Assembly: GCA_014549065.1 (NCBI GenBank)
Contig: JACDOX010000083.1
Location: 1,978,876-2,042,875 of the forward strand
Direction of reading: 5' to 3'
Source: Cardinalis cardinalis
Taxonomy: Eukaryota; Chordata; Aves; Passeriformes; Cardinalidae
DNA length: 64,000 nt
In this document: one piece after another, positions 1 to 13,500 of the stretch
Layout: every line of letters begins with the position of its first letter
Numbering within the stretch: position 1 is the first letter of the stretch
The notes under the pieces: model-generated
The model's database searches: none
The model's input: only the letters and a program-made list of their open reading frames with translations
Told to the model about the DNA's origin: nothing
Made by a program: the position numbers and the translations under genes

Positions 1-561
1 AAGACCAATGTGAAGTCAAGTCATTTCATACCGGACAAGATTAATAGATAGGATAGAATGTCCTAATAGATTCCTTTGTTAGTTTGGATTTCAAGGCTAA
101 GCAACAACAGAATGGAGAAAGAAATGCTGAGTAAGCCTGGTGTTCCATCACCAGCAGCAGAAGAGGCGCTCTTCACATATAGATTTCATCCAAACCCTGA
201 AGCTGCCAGGGGCTTTTTGGGGTTTATTCACTGGAGATTAATCGAAGAACTACAAAAACATCAGGAGAAAAATGCTACTAAAGCAATTTTGTGTATCAGA
301 AAAGAGTTTAAATATTTTTAGGAGCTTAGTTATAGTACATGCAAATTCATCTTAAATTTAAAGCACTGGAAAACCTTTCAAGTACAGAATAACTGCAGAA
401 TGATCAGATGCTCTTATAAATGATCAAATGATCAGACTGACCTAATTGACAAAGAGGTTATGTAAAATATTGCCTTTCACTTAATCCAGGGTTTTAGCAG
501 TGTTTGGAAACTTGAAGAGCCCTGTACAAAATAAAATGTCCCACTTGTTGAGTAAGGAATT
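1..561. other. Unannotated flank
   Basis: AT-rich single-copy-looking DNA downstream of the proposed CCDC171 3' end. An 81-codon open frame at 76-321 (+) resembles nothing I know and has no splice or promoter context. Confidence 0.4.
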
Positions 562-1470
562 ATGGACTAGATACATGGACAGTAAGTCAGCTGGAAAACT
601 GCCTGAATTGGTGAGCTCAAAGGATGGTGATCAGTGCCACAAAGACACCAGTCAGCTGGAGACCAGTCATTAGTGGTGTACCCCAGGGGTCAATACAGGG
701 CCTGGATAATGGGAGCCACTGCAAAATCCGCAAGCTGCAGATGACACTAAACTGGAAGAAGTGGCTGACAGATCAGAAGGATTTGCTGCCATCCAGAGGG
801 ACTTTTGACAGACCAGAGAAGGGCTGATAGGAAGCTGATGAAATTCAAGTGAATAGAAGAAAGGCTGCTCTGCCTCGGGAGAACTACCTCCAGCACCGGG
901 ACAGGGCGGGGAACTGAGACTGACTGGGGCCCAACTGTCTGAGGAGTAGTTTGGCAGAAAAGTACCTGGAGGTTCTTGGTCTTCCTGTTTACCATGAGGC
1001 AGAAATGTGCCCTGGCAGCAGAGCAGGCCAACAGCCCTTTTGGGCTGCATCAGGAAGAGAGCTGCCAGCAAGTCAAGGGAGGCAATCGTTCCCCTCTATC
1101 CAGCATTGATGACTCTGTATCTGCAGTCATGGCTCCAGTCCAGACCTCCTCAGCACATGAGAGAGATGGAAATACAGAAGTGAGTCCAGTGAAGGACCAA
1201 AAAGATGACTAACAAAATGACTGAAGCATAATCTTTTCTCATAAGAGAAGAGGCTGAGAGAGCTGTGATTTTTTTAGCTTGGAGAAGAGTAGGCTCAGGG
1301 AGATCTTACCAGCTTGTGTAAATACCTGTAAAGAATATGGAGCCACACTATCCTCTGTGGTGCCTAGTGACAGGACAAAAAGGTAATGTTCAGCAACCTG
1401 TTGTAGCTGACTAAGCAGGGGTGCTGGAATAGATGATCTTAAGAGCCTTGAAACCTCAGCTCCCTTGGTT
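562..1470 (+). mobile_element. CR1 LINE fragment, plus strand, internally deleted
   Basis: The stretch from GGACTAGATACATGGAC follows the bird CR1 ORF2 consensus as I recall it. At 675-712 it encodes SGVPQGS, the conserved reverse transcriptase motif of CR1, then jumps by deletion to later parts. From 1000 it matches the segment around ATGAGCCAGCAGTGTGCCCTGG, and from 1240 the segment AGAGGCTGAGAGAGCTG through GTGACAGGACAA. The frame is broken many times, so it is a dead copy. The 3' end is degraded near 1470. Confidence 0.75.
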
Positions 1471-2829
1471 TACCTTGGTAAAAAGGCATTCGGGACCATT
1501 TACAATGGAGGATACTCCCATAAATGCCTATTCAACTTGACAGTCATTGAATTCTGCTGAATTCGCAAATAGCTGTGGGAGCCAGAAAAACCCTCTGTAC
1601 TACTAGTGTAGTAGGAATTGCTTAGAGTATGTGGAGTGATAGTACTGTCAGTCCAATAATCAAAATCTTTGCTGAGAAAGATATACATATGTGTGCACGC
1701 AGGCACAAAACCAACTTGTACTAAGAGCTATAAAACCTACTGCAGGGAAAAATAATGTATTATACAGTCTCTTTTCAGACATATGTTGCTTGGTGGGTAA
1801 ATAAATTAATATTAATTTTGAGACTGACCAGAAAGCCAATTGTATGTTTCACCACATTCAAAAACCATGAAGATTATTTTAACCCCACCAAATACGGTCT
1901 TTCTTCTAAGGAAACTAGTTGTTCTCATGAAGAAGTGCTGAGACGAAACAAGTGGAACTAGTCCTCTTTAAATTCCAGGCTAAAAATAAAAGGCTTGGAA
2001 AGTAAGGATCAAGATCTAAAGCTCTGTAATTTTCAAAGCAAGGCAGAGCAGATGGTATAAAACAGTCTGTTGAAGGCTACTGTTACTGTACTGTCTTGCC
2101 ACATTCTATACAAGCATGAACTTTTATTGTGTCCCCAAAAGATAGGGAAAAATATGCTTTGGTAAGCTACAAACTACATTTGTAAACTACTAACAGGGAA
2201 TCATCTACTTATTTGGAATTTATATCAAATTTCACTTTACCAAAAGCAAGAAAGCAACTCAGGAGTATCACACTAAAGATAATGCAGTTTACTACTCTCA
2301 GCTTCTTCACAATCTAAGAAAGAGGAGATTTTGATTATAAGTGGGACCTCTGACAGCCAAATAAAACTTATTTCAAAGTCCCTTCTAAGTGGATACCTTT
2401 AAGAGAAATGGTACATATCTCACAGTAAATCAATATTTAAATAGAGTGAATGAGGTAGATGTTCTCCTTCAATGAAAACTTACAAACTAGTTCTTGTGAG
2501 AAATGATAGCTTGTTAGATCATCCTGTATAACTACACTGAGTTTTGCCATTGTTATGATCCCTGTGAAATGACATAAAACCATGCCTGGAGCTGTAACCA
2601 TAGGAGATACTCCTAATCTCAGTAAAGTAGGAATTTCAGAAAGAAATCCTTTTCCTGTCTCTACATGCACAATACCACATAGACTCGGAATGGCTCTGTA
2701 TTGTTATACAAACATACGCACAACAAGACTGTGAGCAATGGACTGCACAATAGAGAATATGTGAACATTTGAAGCTCCCTTAGATTAAAGGTCTTCCGTT
2801 GAAAATTAAAAGGCCTATTAGGAGTGCCT
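1471..2829. other. Intergenic DNA, nothing recognised
   Basis: AT-rich sequence with only short chance open frames on both strands. No repeat family, exon or RNA gene was recognised. Confidence 0.4.
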
Positions 2830-3226
2830 TGCTTTGCTCAGCCTGGAAAAGAGAACACTGAGAAGACCTCATTGCAGTCACAAGTTCCTCAACAGGGAAA
2901 GAAGAGGGACAGGCACCAATGTCTTCTCTGTAGTGATCAGTAACAGGACCGAAGAGAACTGAAAGCTTGAAGTTGTGTCAGGAGAGGTTTAGGTTGGATA
3001 TCAAGGAAAGGATTTTCATCCAGAGGGTGGTTTGGTACTGGAACAGGCTCTCCTGGGAGGTTCAAATACTTCTTCAAGTCTCTTCAGCCTAAGAGACTTG
3101 AAGAAGTATTTGAACAGTGCTCTCAGGCATATGCTGTTACTCATGGGATTGTCCTGTGCAGGGTTAGGATTTGGACTTGATGGTCATTGTGGATCTCTTC
3201 CAACTCAGGATATTCTATGATTCTAG
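2830..3226 (+). mobile_element. CR1 LINE 3' end, plus strand
   Basis: It begins in the CR1 segment CTCAGCCTGGAAAAGAGAA and passes through AGGTTTAGGTTGGATAT, GGAACAGGCTC and GGATTTGGACTTGATGGTC. It finishes with CCAACTCAGGATATTCTATG and the terminal ATTCTATGATTCT repeat that marks CR1 3' ends. The stretch 3060-3115 departs from CR1: part of it is an inverted copy of the adjacent CR1 sequence (separate entry). Confidence 0.85.
3060..3115. repeat. Perfect inverted repeat: 25-bp arms, 6-nt loop
   Basis: Arm 3060-3084 is the exact reverse complement of arm 3091-3115, around the loop CAGCCT at 3085-3090. The right arm (AAGAGACTTGAAGAAGTATT...) is normal CR1 sequence; the left arm replaces the expected CR1 bases. 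Perfect pairing inside an otherwise decayed element means the structure is much younger than the CR1 insertion, or is maintained by gene conversion between arms. Confidence 0.95.
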
Positions 3227-4797
3227 AGTACCTGAAAACAAGGGTAGTTGGAAGATTTGTTCATTTTAAGTGATACATCATTTATGCATATATTCGTTTC
3301 CATCCAAAATGGAATTTCAGTAGTAGTCACGAAGCTTTAAAATCAAACTCTACATTTGACATATTAGAAGAAATTACGAATTCCACAATGCATAATATTA
3401 TTTTTCTAATGTATCACTGACCCATACTGAAAAACAATCTATTATATAGATTTTGCATTCAATTTCTTTTGTCAAAAACTACACAGCACATCAAAAGTTA
3501 ATAGCACTAGGGAGTTCTGTGATTACTATGAAAACAAATGGTATATTTAAAAATTTCTTTTGTTCTTCATTCACAATGATGAAAATGCTAGGATTTAACC
3601 TTTAAGGGTTAAAGAGTTTAATCAATGTCAATGTCTGATCTTCTGAAGGCGATAAAGAACAGTCTGTCTAGCGATACCCAACAGAACATCACTTTGTCAA
3701 GCCACAAAGCACCAAAAAGCTTGTCAAGTAAGTTACCAGAAACCTCTTTGTGGTTAGAACTCAGCTCCTTCCTGCTTGACCTATTATTTGATATTTGACC
3801 ACTTGGTTGCAAGACACTTGCTCTTTCCAGCTGAAATGTCACTGGGGCATCTTGTCAGCTCCCCGACATCTCGGCCTGACATACAATTTTACTTTTGTGT
3901 GCTACAAGGCAGAAAATGCAGGGCAATGGCCTTGCTTTAAATTCTGTCAGCATCAAAGATGGGCGTCACTCTTGGGTCCTACCAACAACAACAAAAAGGA
4001 GTCTATTTGAAGGTCAAAACAGCCATTACATTTTAGTCTTTCAGCTTAAACTAAATATATTACCTGCAACACTGGTTTTGGAACTGTCCTTATAAAGTAT
4101 ATAAACATATCATCAGAAATCCTCTCTCCACAATTGTTCTTCTTTCTTGTGAAATGCAGACTTGATAAAAGGGTGAGTTTTCAGCGCCTACAGGGACCAG
4201 ATTCAGTGGTTAACTTAACTTGTTCAAATAGGCAAGTGGTATCATGTAGCTTTACAAGGAGCAACCTGACCTTCTCACATTGACCAGCAGTGACATTATT
4301 GTGCAGGAAGAGAAGCAGTCACATCATTTCTGTTTTGCACAACCTGCTTAAAGTTTGCAACTAAATGCTTGTCTTCAGTTGAGCTGACAAGAGAAAAGAG
4401 GGGGCTCAGTGAACCATGGCAGGGCTGCCATGAAATGACAGGAATCATTGGCATACATTTCAAATAGCTCTCTCAATCCTATTAAAGTATTGCAGTCCTG
4501 CTTTAAAATAGACAAGTATGAAACAACTTTGATAGATAGAGACTAAAATGGCTTATTGATTTTTTTTTAAGACTGAGGAAAATTACCCAAAATGTGTCAT
4601 TCTTTAACATTTAAAAATATACTACATAAAAATGAACAACTGCAATAAATAAAAGTTTAAAGAAATAACTGCTTCATATGCAAAACTGACAGGTGCAGAA
4701 ATGTGAACATACAAATGCACATTTTCATAAAACCATAAAGTTAATGTAAAAAAATACAAACGCTGAGCTACAATTCAAAGATAGCAAAAAATTACAC
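3227..4797. other. Downstream flank, nothing recognised
   Basis: AT-rich sequence immediately 3' of the proposed CCDC171 terminal exon, with no recognised repeat. A 74-codon minus-strand open frame at 3618-3842 was considered as an exon and rejected. Confidence 0.4.
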
Positions 4798-4803
4798 TTT
4801 AAT
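4798..4803 (-). terminator. Possible polyadenylation signal of CCDC171
   Basis: ATTAAA on the minus strand, about 50 nt past the last possible stop codon of the terminal exon. It is the common variant signal. In AT-rich DNA such a hexamer is expected often by chance, so only its position supports it. Confidence 0.25.
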
Positions 4804-4853
4804 TGCATCATTTCATATTAATATAATTTTTCCCTTCTAGAAGATTATTGATA

Positions 4854-5071
4854 CTAAGAATCTGAAAATTCATTTTCCATTGTTCTTCTGGGATTGGATG
4901 TGACATCCAGGCTGAAGAAACAGATTGAAGACAGAGAACTGTCTCTGTTTTGCTTAACACTGTAGGATATGTCAGGTTCAGCTTGCAATGCCAAAAAGTC
5001 TAGGACACAACTCTGGTCAGGCTGAATTTCTAGCTTGGAGCCACGCTGATGTTTGAACTACCTCTTGTTTC
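4854..5071 (-). CDS. CCDC171: Probable CCDC171 terminal exon with a frame conflict
   Basis: A very strong minus-strand acceptor (long T tract, then ATTTATCATTCCAG) opens an exon at 5071. Joined in phase 1 to the exon at 27620, the frame gives GNKR and then a TAG stop at 5058-5060. Beyond the stop the same frame stays open and reads QPDQSCVLDFLALQAEPD and then ISYSVKQN, resembling the recalled mammalian GIGDFLPLKAELDTTYTF; it ends at a TAG at 4854-4856. The first 40 bases resemble the mammalian SRDHSNLSIPS in another frame (TRGSSNISVAPS, then TAG at 5030-5032). So this is almost certainly the homologous exon, but its frame is broken, or it is spliced differently; an acceptor ending at 5030 would bypass both stops. 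The coordinates give the full homologous stretch, not a proven coding extent. Confidence 0.6.
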
Positions 5072-7467
5072 CTGGAATGATAAATAAAGAATAAAAAAAA
5101 AAAAGGCAAAAAGAGACTTTACATTTACTGTTAAATTCCTTTCACAAAGGTATGTATATGAAGTATTTGCAAGTGTTTGCTTCTTGTTTTAAACACTTAC
5201 TTTGGTACCTGAGAACCAACAGTCATATTTAATAGAAAGAAACAAAAGCATATTTTCTCAGGTATTCTGCCCAAGTAAGTGTTAGAAAAAAATAACCTCC
5301 TGTATTTGAAGTGCTACAAATACTTTTAGAGAACTTTTGTCCACTCTTCATTACAATTACCAGATTTCTTTTTCATCAAATAAACAAATGTTTTCCAGTC
5401 TCACTGTCACTGTAACTAGGAAACACGTCATGCTAACTATGGAATGTATTTGGTTTTTTTAAAATACATTTTATCATCAATTGAAAACAAACACTTAATA
5501 CTGTTCAAATGTTAGCCTGTAAGAAAATGGCCAGAAAACACACACTGAATGTACACTGATGGGAATATGATTCATATTTCAGTAAGTCTCAACATTCAGT
5601 CAAGTAGATACTTCAGCATTAAAGAACTTACAGCACCAAAACATCAGGCATTGTACTTTGACAGATTATGGATAATATCAGTATATCAATACTAGCAATT
5701 CTTTTAAAAATGGTGAAAGAATGACATTCTGTATTCTCCTAAACAAAGAAAAGAAAACTCAATGACATGTAGCTCTTCTGCCCTTTACCAATGCACTACA
5801 TTGTGTGAAAACAACAAAAATTTAATCAGGTCTTATAATATGTGAAAGCATAACATGCAAAGCATAATTATGGAATAAAAAAAAACCCACACTGAATGGC
5901 CATTTCAGTATCTCTGAGGTTTAGAACATTCTCTTTTCAGCATTTAAGGAAGAGTATAAATGCATATATAATCACACATCTATTGAGGCATAAACCCATA
6001 TCTACAGACACACTAACTCATATATATTTGGAGAGAGGCTGAAGGGTGTGTGTACATTCATATTTCAACAAATCCAGTCTCAATCATATGTATAAAGACA
6101 CATTCATGAAAGATTCCCCTTTCCTCAGTGACCATTGCTGAAGAAAAATCAATTGTCGCCTCTAACACCTACTTCAACAGGTCCCTTTGATATGAACTCT
6201 ATTTCTTGATTTCACCACAAGCTATATTGCAGCCACTGNAAACTCCTAGGCTATGCTAGACCTTCATTAAGAACTCACAGAGAATAAAATTTAGATGGCT
6301 GTTTCAAGTACATAGTTAAAATAAGGTAGTGCCCTGAGTTTTTCTAAATTTTAGGTCTGATGAGGATGAGATAACCAGCAGGACTAGGAAGTAAGATATG
6401 TAACACTCCAGTTTTTCAGTCCTTCTGGGCTCGACTCTACCAAATGAGAACCTCTAAAAAGCTAATGTACAAATGAGATCTCAGCATACCAGCCAACCTG
6501 AAATGAGAACTCAGTGAAGGCTAATACACCAATTAACAGCCTCTTCTTTGTACACTATAATCAACTGACCACACACAAAATTCTCTCTAAAACAAGAATC
6601 ATTCACTAAAACCATTACAGCAGTATTGAAATACACAAATAACTTGAGATGTTCTAAAAAAAATTCCATGTGTAAAAAAACCTAAATCAATAAGCTTCAA
6701 GCTACAAATGGGTTTCACCCTGGATAACAAATATTGAGGACAAATTTAAACATACCGCTTTCAACACCTCAATTAATCAGCATACCACAATGAATGAGAA
6801 ATCTCATGCTATGATTACACTCATGGATTACTCTTTTCCAAGCTGTAGTGAGGGTTTTTTAAAAAAAATATGCCATCAAAATCCCAGTAAAGAGATAAGA
6901 AATCAGATTTCCTTTGAGAGTTGCAAAAAAAAAAATTATGAAACTTAATGATTGGCAGCAGGTCAATAGACTATGTTACAGTAAAAGCTTCACTGCTGGG
7001 GAAAAAAAAAAAACCCTCTGGTTTAGCTATCTAGAGCCTGTGCTGTACTTCTTACAAAAAACAGAATTCTAGTCATTGAACAGAAGGGAAATCAGATTTA
7101 ATAGCAACGTGACTGATGCAAAAACAATTTTAGTCCTAAGAACTGTTTTGATCCAATATCTTTATATACCTTCATGATGAATAAAAAAATAGTATTCGAT
7201 AGGTTGGAAGAAAAAATATTCTGTTACAGATTATAATATTCATCTTCTGAATACATACCTTTAGAGAGGAATTTTAAAGGCAGTTATAATTTCCGCAACA
7301 GACCACTTTCATCATTATTCCTAAAAAGGATTTTAAATTTACAAACTCAAATGACCATGCCAGAGCTGTAGTGATAATCCATCATATAAATAAGCATTTA
7401 GGTAATTTTTCATAGAGAAATTATTTATCTGAAATAAGGTGTCTGTTTGCTACTTTTATTTACCCTG

Positions 7468-7513
7468 TAAGCCATACTGAGTATGGCTTAAGTCATACCC
7501 ATAAGTCATACCC
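7468..7513. repeat. Small hairpin followed by a 13-bp tandem copy
   Basis: TAAGCCATACT at 7468-7478 pairs perfectly with AGTATGGCTTA at 7480-7490 around a single G. It is followed by two copies of TAAGTCATACCC (7489-7500 and 7502-7513). The pieces share the core CATAC. Confidence 0.8.
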
Positions 7514-10500
7514 TGTGACTCCATCTGAACTGTTGCACTTCACCAGGTAAATAGAACTCTAGGACACATATGTCTAGCAAAAACATGCTTTCAAAATATT
7601 TATGTAATATAGCAATTGGTCATGTCCTGTGCACATTTTTCAAAGTTTGATCACCTAACTTTACGAAATGTGTTTTCTTGAAGACAAAATCTGAAAAGTT
7701 ATATTATGGAATAATTGCTTTCTAAACTTTAGTTAACCCAAACAATTTTTAATAGACGTGGAAAAGATTTCCAAAACAGTTTTTCTCTGTTGTTGCTCTG
7801 TGACTAACCTACAGTAAAATTTAAGATCTAGTTTAAAGGTTGTCTCATGACATATGAGCTGTTTTACCACAGTTAAAACTCATTTATAGTGGGTTGCTTT
7901 ATTATGATGATATTGTGATGGAATATTTTGATACCATCATTTATTATATCCTTATATTATGTTTTTATTGCAATGTCAGCCTACCCAAAAGCATCATGTT
8001 GTGATCAAAGATGCACATTTTGCTTTTGTATATCCGCATTTGTGGAATAATATGCACAGTTGGACACTTGAAATTAGAAGACTATGCATGTGTTATGACA
8101 GCGGTGCAGATAATTACATAAGGAAATAAACTGTTACAAGCGCAATGCTTATCTTCAATTGCATGAGAAAAATCTATAGCTGAAGCTGCAGAATTAGTCA
8201 GAACAGTTTCAGTCTTCAAAATCTACACAAAGGTAATTTTACTGGACAATTTTCACAGCTTTTCAATTTCCTTCATCTACATATGTTATTACAAAAACTT
8301 CTTCCACTTCTCAGGTTTCCCGCCACTAATTTTTGTCACTTCAAACTGTTTTCAAATACTCAATTTCAAAATACAGTAGCCCAAACTCCTCTACTGCTTT
8401 CTTCTGATATGTAGCATGCTACCTTATTAAAAATATATTGTTCGAAAATCAGAATAATAAATAGTGATAAGATTTTTGTGCATTAAGGCTTCTGGGTTAT
8501 GCATGCAACAGCAACTGGCTCCAAAAGAGGTAAAAAAGCCTTGAAACTGCTCAGAATCAGAAGAGACCAAATAAGAGACAAAAGGGCATGAAGATTAATA
8601 CTGACTACAAGTTATGACAGTTCACTACCTATGTGATGGTGTAGGTGTAATAACAAGTTCAGTGTTATATCTCAATGTAAATGAAACAAAATTGTTGAAT
8701 TACAAGGCCAGAAAGTAATCTGGAATTCACCAGAATACAGGACACAAAGGTGTGTGAGGTTGCCTGTCAGTAAACAGAAATGCAGAGGGAGGACCCACTT
8801 CAGTTTCTTCATTATTCTAGCAACTCCTAAAATCTCTGCAAAGGCAGTGGCACAGTTTCTCAAGACTAGGAAGAATTTTAAGCTAAACACAGATGCAGAG
8901 AATGGTGGGGGGAAAGTGAGAAATGGTCAATATATTTCTNCACAACTGATTTGTGATACTCACTCCTCTCAGCCCAACTCCACAACGTACAAATACACAG
9001 TAATACCAGTAGACAGCAAATCAAATGGCCAATAATATTCTTTTCAGCTTCTGCCACCTATGCTATCCTTTCAGCTTGCACAATTTCACTGGTGCAATAT
9101 CAATTCCAGGAAGTGTTAAAAAAAGAACCACTGTCTCCAATAACCATTTTGTAGCACTTATGTGGAAACCCTATTTCCCTATAGAGAAAGATGTACATTT
9201 TCAGATCATTCACAACCTCCTACTCAGACTGCTATCTCCAAAACTAATTTGCCTTTTGCCAGATAATGACAAGGGACTTCTAGTACGCTGCACCTTTTTT
9301 TTTCTATCTGTTAAAAGTAGCTCCAAGAGCCATTTCTTACTTTCTTACTTATTTAAAATAATCAAATGCTACAAATGGGTATTTAAAATGGAAAGTATTA
9401 CTTGCGGATGGATGTCAGGGTAATACAAAGTTAGTTACAAACTTTTGCAAAGCAGGAATTGTATGACTGAAACTGGAAAGTTTGCTTCCCGTGTCAGTGA
9501 TCTTGCAATTCTGTATGCTGAGGCAGTAGGACTAAATTGGTGATCTGACACAGTGTAAGAAAATGGTAACATTCAGTATAAATTTTAATTGTCAGCACTC
9601 CGGCCTGGATTGTGTATACAATTTGCTATCAGAGAATAACTCAGTGGGCTGCCATACTAAGTCAGAGAGGTAGACACACAACATACTTTGGATGCTGCCA
9701 GCCAACAATACTAATGGCGCTTTTCACCATCAAGAATTCCCTCTTCCACTTTCAGGAGTTTTTAAACAAGTATGAGTCTGTAATATAGGGAAATTACAAT
9801 TTTTTCTTACTTTTCTAATGCTCTTGCATTTAATTCATTCACTGAAATCACACTCTGGAGGCTTAATTAAAAGCAATTAAGACAAAGATTTCATTATATA
9901 TTGTATTGGTTTTTTAAAAGAAAATCCTGTTTCATGCAAACATATTTAAACCTGGTATGTTTGAAGAACACACAAGATTGGATGCATTATCATGCCAGCT
10001 AAACATTTTATCTTCAATGGTTTGTTGGCTTAAAGACAAATAACTTGGTTCTGCATTGTTAATTTTGATGTTTCCTAAAAGTTTTGGCTAAATTCCACAC
10101 ACAGCCTATACTGTAAGCCTTTGTTCCAGATGCTTCACTGGGAACAGGGAAGTTTCCCAATTTCAGGTCAAATTCTCTGCACGACGCTATTAATACCAAA
10201 ATATTAGACAAACAAAGCCGTGCTCTTTTTTTTCATGGTGAAATGATCGGTCCTTTTTGATTTCAATCCAAGTTTCCAAATTCTTGAGTATTTAGTACTT
10301 TTAGAGCTTTTACTACTTTAGAACTTAAGTTCTTAGTACATTTTGCCTATGATACCTACCACTGGCTTTCCACTTTCTCATGAGTGGAAGCAACTTCAGC
10401 TTATTTATTTATTTGTTTTGAATCTGGGTGGCCAACTCAAATGACTATTGCTTTACTTTGTTTGCTGCATGCTGCAAACAACACTGAAAGGTACTCTGAC

Positions 10501-13500
10501 CTTTCCCCCAGCTTCTCATTGTCTTACATCGGTATGTCATTCATGGCTCCCTCTCAGCACTCCATTTCTTCCTAGCAAGAAAGCGAGGAGGGGACTACAA
10601 TCAGAGACTAAAAGACTCACAATGCCATGGTAAGGCACCACCAGCTCACAAAGTAGTCCCCCTCCACTTAGGCTTTTCTTCTGGGAAAACAGTCCCTATT
10701 GCACTAGTTAAAGTGCCAAACTTCATATTCTCATGAGATATGTATTCAGCCATCATCCCAGTTCCTATCCAGTGAGACTGTCTGACGTAAGCCTTCAAAG
10801 TTTCATCTGAGTTGGATGTATACTGCTGCTCTAGCAGAAAAAGGAAAGAAGTATATTTACATTCATTTTGCCAAACATTAGCATCTTCTGTCCAATCATT
10901 TGAATGCAGAAGTGTTAGGAGAAAACAGCTTAGAGAACAAGGGTTGACACATACAGTGTGAAATCTTAAGGTGCTTGAATGCAATGAGGGAGAAAGTGAG
11001 ACAGAACCACGTTTCATCTCCCTAACAGTGCTACAGTCCACATGAACTTTGTGACAGGTCTCTGTCTCTCAGCCACACTTCACTAGCTTCTGCTGACATT
11101 CAGCTGTCAGACAGCAACCCTTTACCATGCCCCTAACATGCTCTACAGCTTCACCCAATTAACTCGCTTTCACTTGACATTGCAGCAAAAAGCTTCATAA
11201 TAGGTGGTCAAGGTGCATGGTGTCTGCTTGCCCTCTAACTGCTCACGCACAGCAAAATGCTACCTTCCTTTTTGTCTGTTTGCGACGAACTGGCGCAACT
11301 ACAATTTAGGCATTCTGCTACTAAATGGAACAAGGATAGTGGACCTTTGCCAGCAGTGCATTTATTAGTCTCTCACCAAAAAACATCCTAGAGCTGATAA
11401 TCACAGCCATTTTGGCAAAAAAGGAAATTACACTGATTCAGTAAAATACTTCAATCACTTTATACTTAGCAAAAATATACTGTAACAGCAATTTTGTTTC
11501 AAGGGGAAAGAGGGGGAAAAGTAATTTATTTAAAAAAAAATAGTAGCACTTAACAACATAGAGGAGGAAGGCTGCAAACAATGAAAGCGTCTTTATGATT
11601 CAGCTTTCTTGCATTAAAAAATCTTTACGTATGCAGAAGATTAATTTTTCCTATGCATTTCTGCCAAATACACAATATTTTTAGGAGTATTTTTAGAAAT
11701 ATGGATCTATATAGCTAATAAAACAAATTATCTATTAAAAATATGGAAATGAACCTTTTAGGATTCATTTGATAGCTTGTAGAAAAATAACACCAAACAT
11801 GCAACACACCGTTACTTTGCTGACAGATGCTTTGAGAATACTTTGATTTGCTCACTAGTTCTTTCAAGTATATTTCTATATAAATATATGGGGTAGGTCA
11901 GAAAAGTTCCTGAAAAAGTCACTATGTATGTAATAAGTATTGATGACACTCAAGTGCTCTGTGCTGAAGAGGGTGGAAGAGTCTGGATTGAGCACTGGTG
12001 TCTGGACACTGAAATTATGAAAACCACTATAGCAAATAGCTTCTACTGCCCTTATGGGTTTCAACTACAAAAATTTCAGCAAGACAGGGCTCAAAAACTA
12101 TCCACATAGCCCTTTAAGATTCTGGTTTGCTAAACTACAGGAAGCTCACATAGGTTATGTATTCTATTTTCTTTTCTATCTACAGGAAAAGTACTCTTGC
12201 AGTTCTCTTTAAAAATCTTTGAAAGGGCATTTTTTCCACTCAAGAATTTTTATTTTCACAAAGAGAAGTAGACATCAATAGAAGCTCAAGATATGTCCTA
12301 AGCACGAAGAAGGAAAAAAAGAAAGGAAATTCATTGATTAAGATGTAAAGCAGACTCCTCTCATGACAGGAATTTAGGGGAAGAACATAGAACCAACCTG
12401 TCTTTATGAAAGGTGGTGAAAAGCAGCAAATCAGGAAGAATTGGAACTCACATACCTCTGGAAGAAGCTGCTAATGCAGAACTGGATAGTTTTGCAGCAA
12501 TGAAGAAAACACAATGAACACCTCAATCAGATTCCATGTAGGAAAATGGCATTACTCAGAATTAAAATGAAGTGTCAGGGACATGCATGCCCTCATAGTG
12601 AATAATATTACTGTAGATCTTGTAAGTGAAAAAATATTATTTTGTTCACTAGATATTGAGATTTTAATCTGGTGGTTGTAATCCTGAAATGANAAGATAA
12701 ATGCTGATGTCAAGATTTGCCAGCCATTACTATCCGCTACTGAGGAATAGATCAAAGTTCACTCTTTGGAGACAATGGAACTAGGACCATAAAATGGATA
12801 CAGACATAGTTTATGCAACCTATTCGCACCTATTTGAAAAGCAGACTGATTGGAATCTCATATATAAAATACAAACACTTGCATTTTAAGTCAGAACACC
12901 TGCACAGTTGCATCAGCCTACATGTGAATCTGAATCTCAGTTAATCTAAATAACTGTATTAAACTGAGTAGTCTCTTTAAAAAGATCCTCTAGCAATGGA
13001 GCAAAGAATGACTGACTTATACCACATGTTTCAAAGTGAACTAGTGTTACCGCCAATTTCATTTTCTCAAAATGGAGGTTTATTGTTAAAATCATAAAGT
13101 TATTAGGAGAATAAAGGATTCCATCCTTTTGGCACTGGCCAATGCATGTACATATTCTGGACAGCCCACTGCAGATGCGTAGGCTTCTACCTCCTAGCCA
13201 AAATCCCGATAAGGGCTACATCCCACTCCACCATAAATTAGATTACAGACAGGTTCACCAGGAAGAGGTACATTTAGCTCCCTGTAGGTTTAGTATAGTT
13301 TTCTAAGTTTTGTTTGCTTATTCAAGGCAAGTACTTTAATGTTCATTGATCCCCAGGAAAATTTAGCTGAGGTAACTTCAGGAGGGAATTATTCCTTCTC
13401 CCACAGATTACATGCAATATCTGAAGCAGTGTATCTTCAACAGAGTTCTAAAGGGCAGTTTTATAACAGTAATGATCAGGGAAAACAGTAGGCTTTCCAG

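Noticed and set aside
3618..3842. Minus-strand frame considered as the CCDC171 terminal exon
   Set aside because: Using its TTTCAG acceptor in the phase set by the exon at 27620 gives an early stop; the pyrimidine tract is poor, and the exon at 5071 shows better similarity.
10646..11041. Minus-strand 131-codon frame with a good internal acceptor (CCTTTTTCTGCTAG)
   Set aside because: No convincing donor follows, the peptide has no resemblance to CCDC171 or other known proteins, and the composition is ordinary intron.
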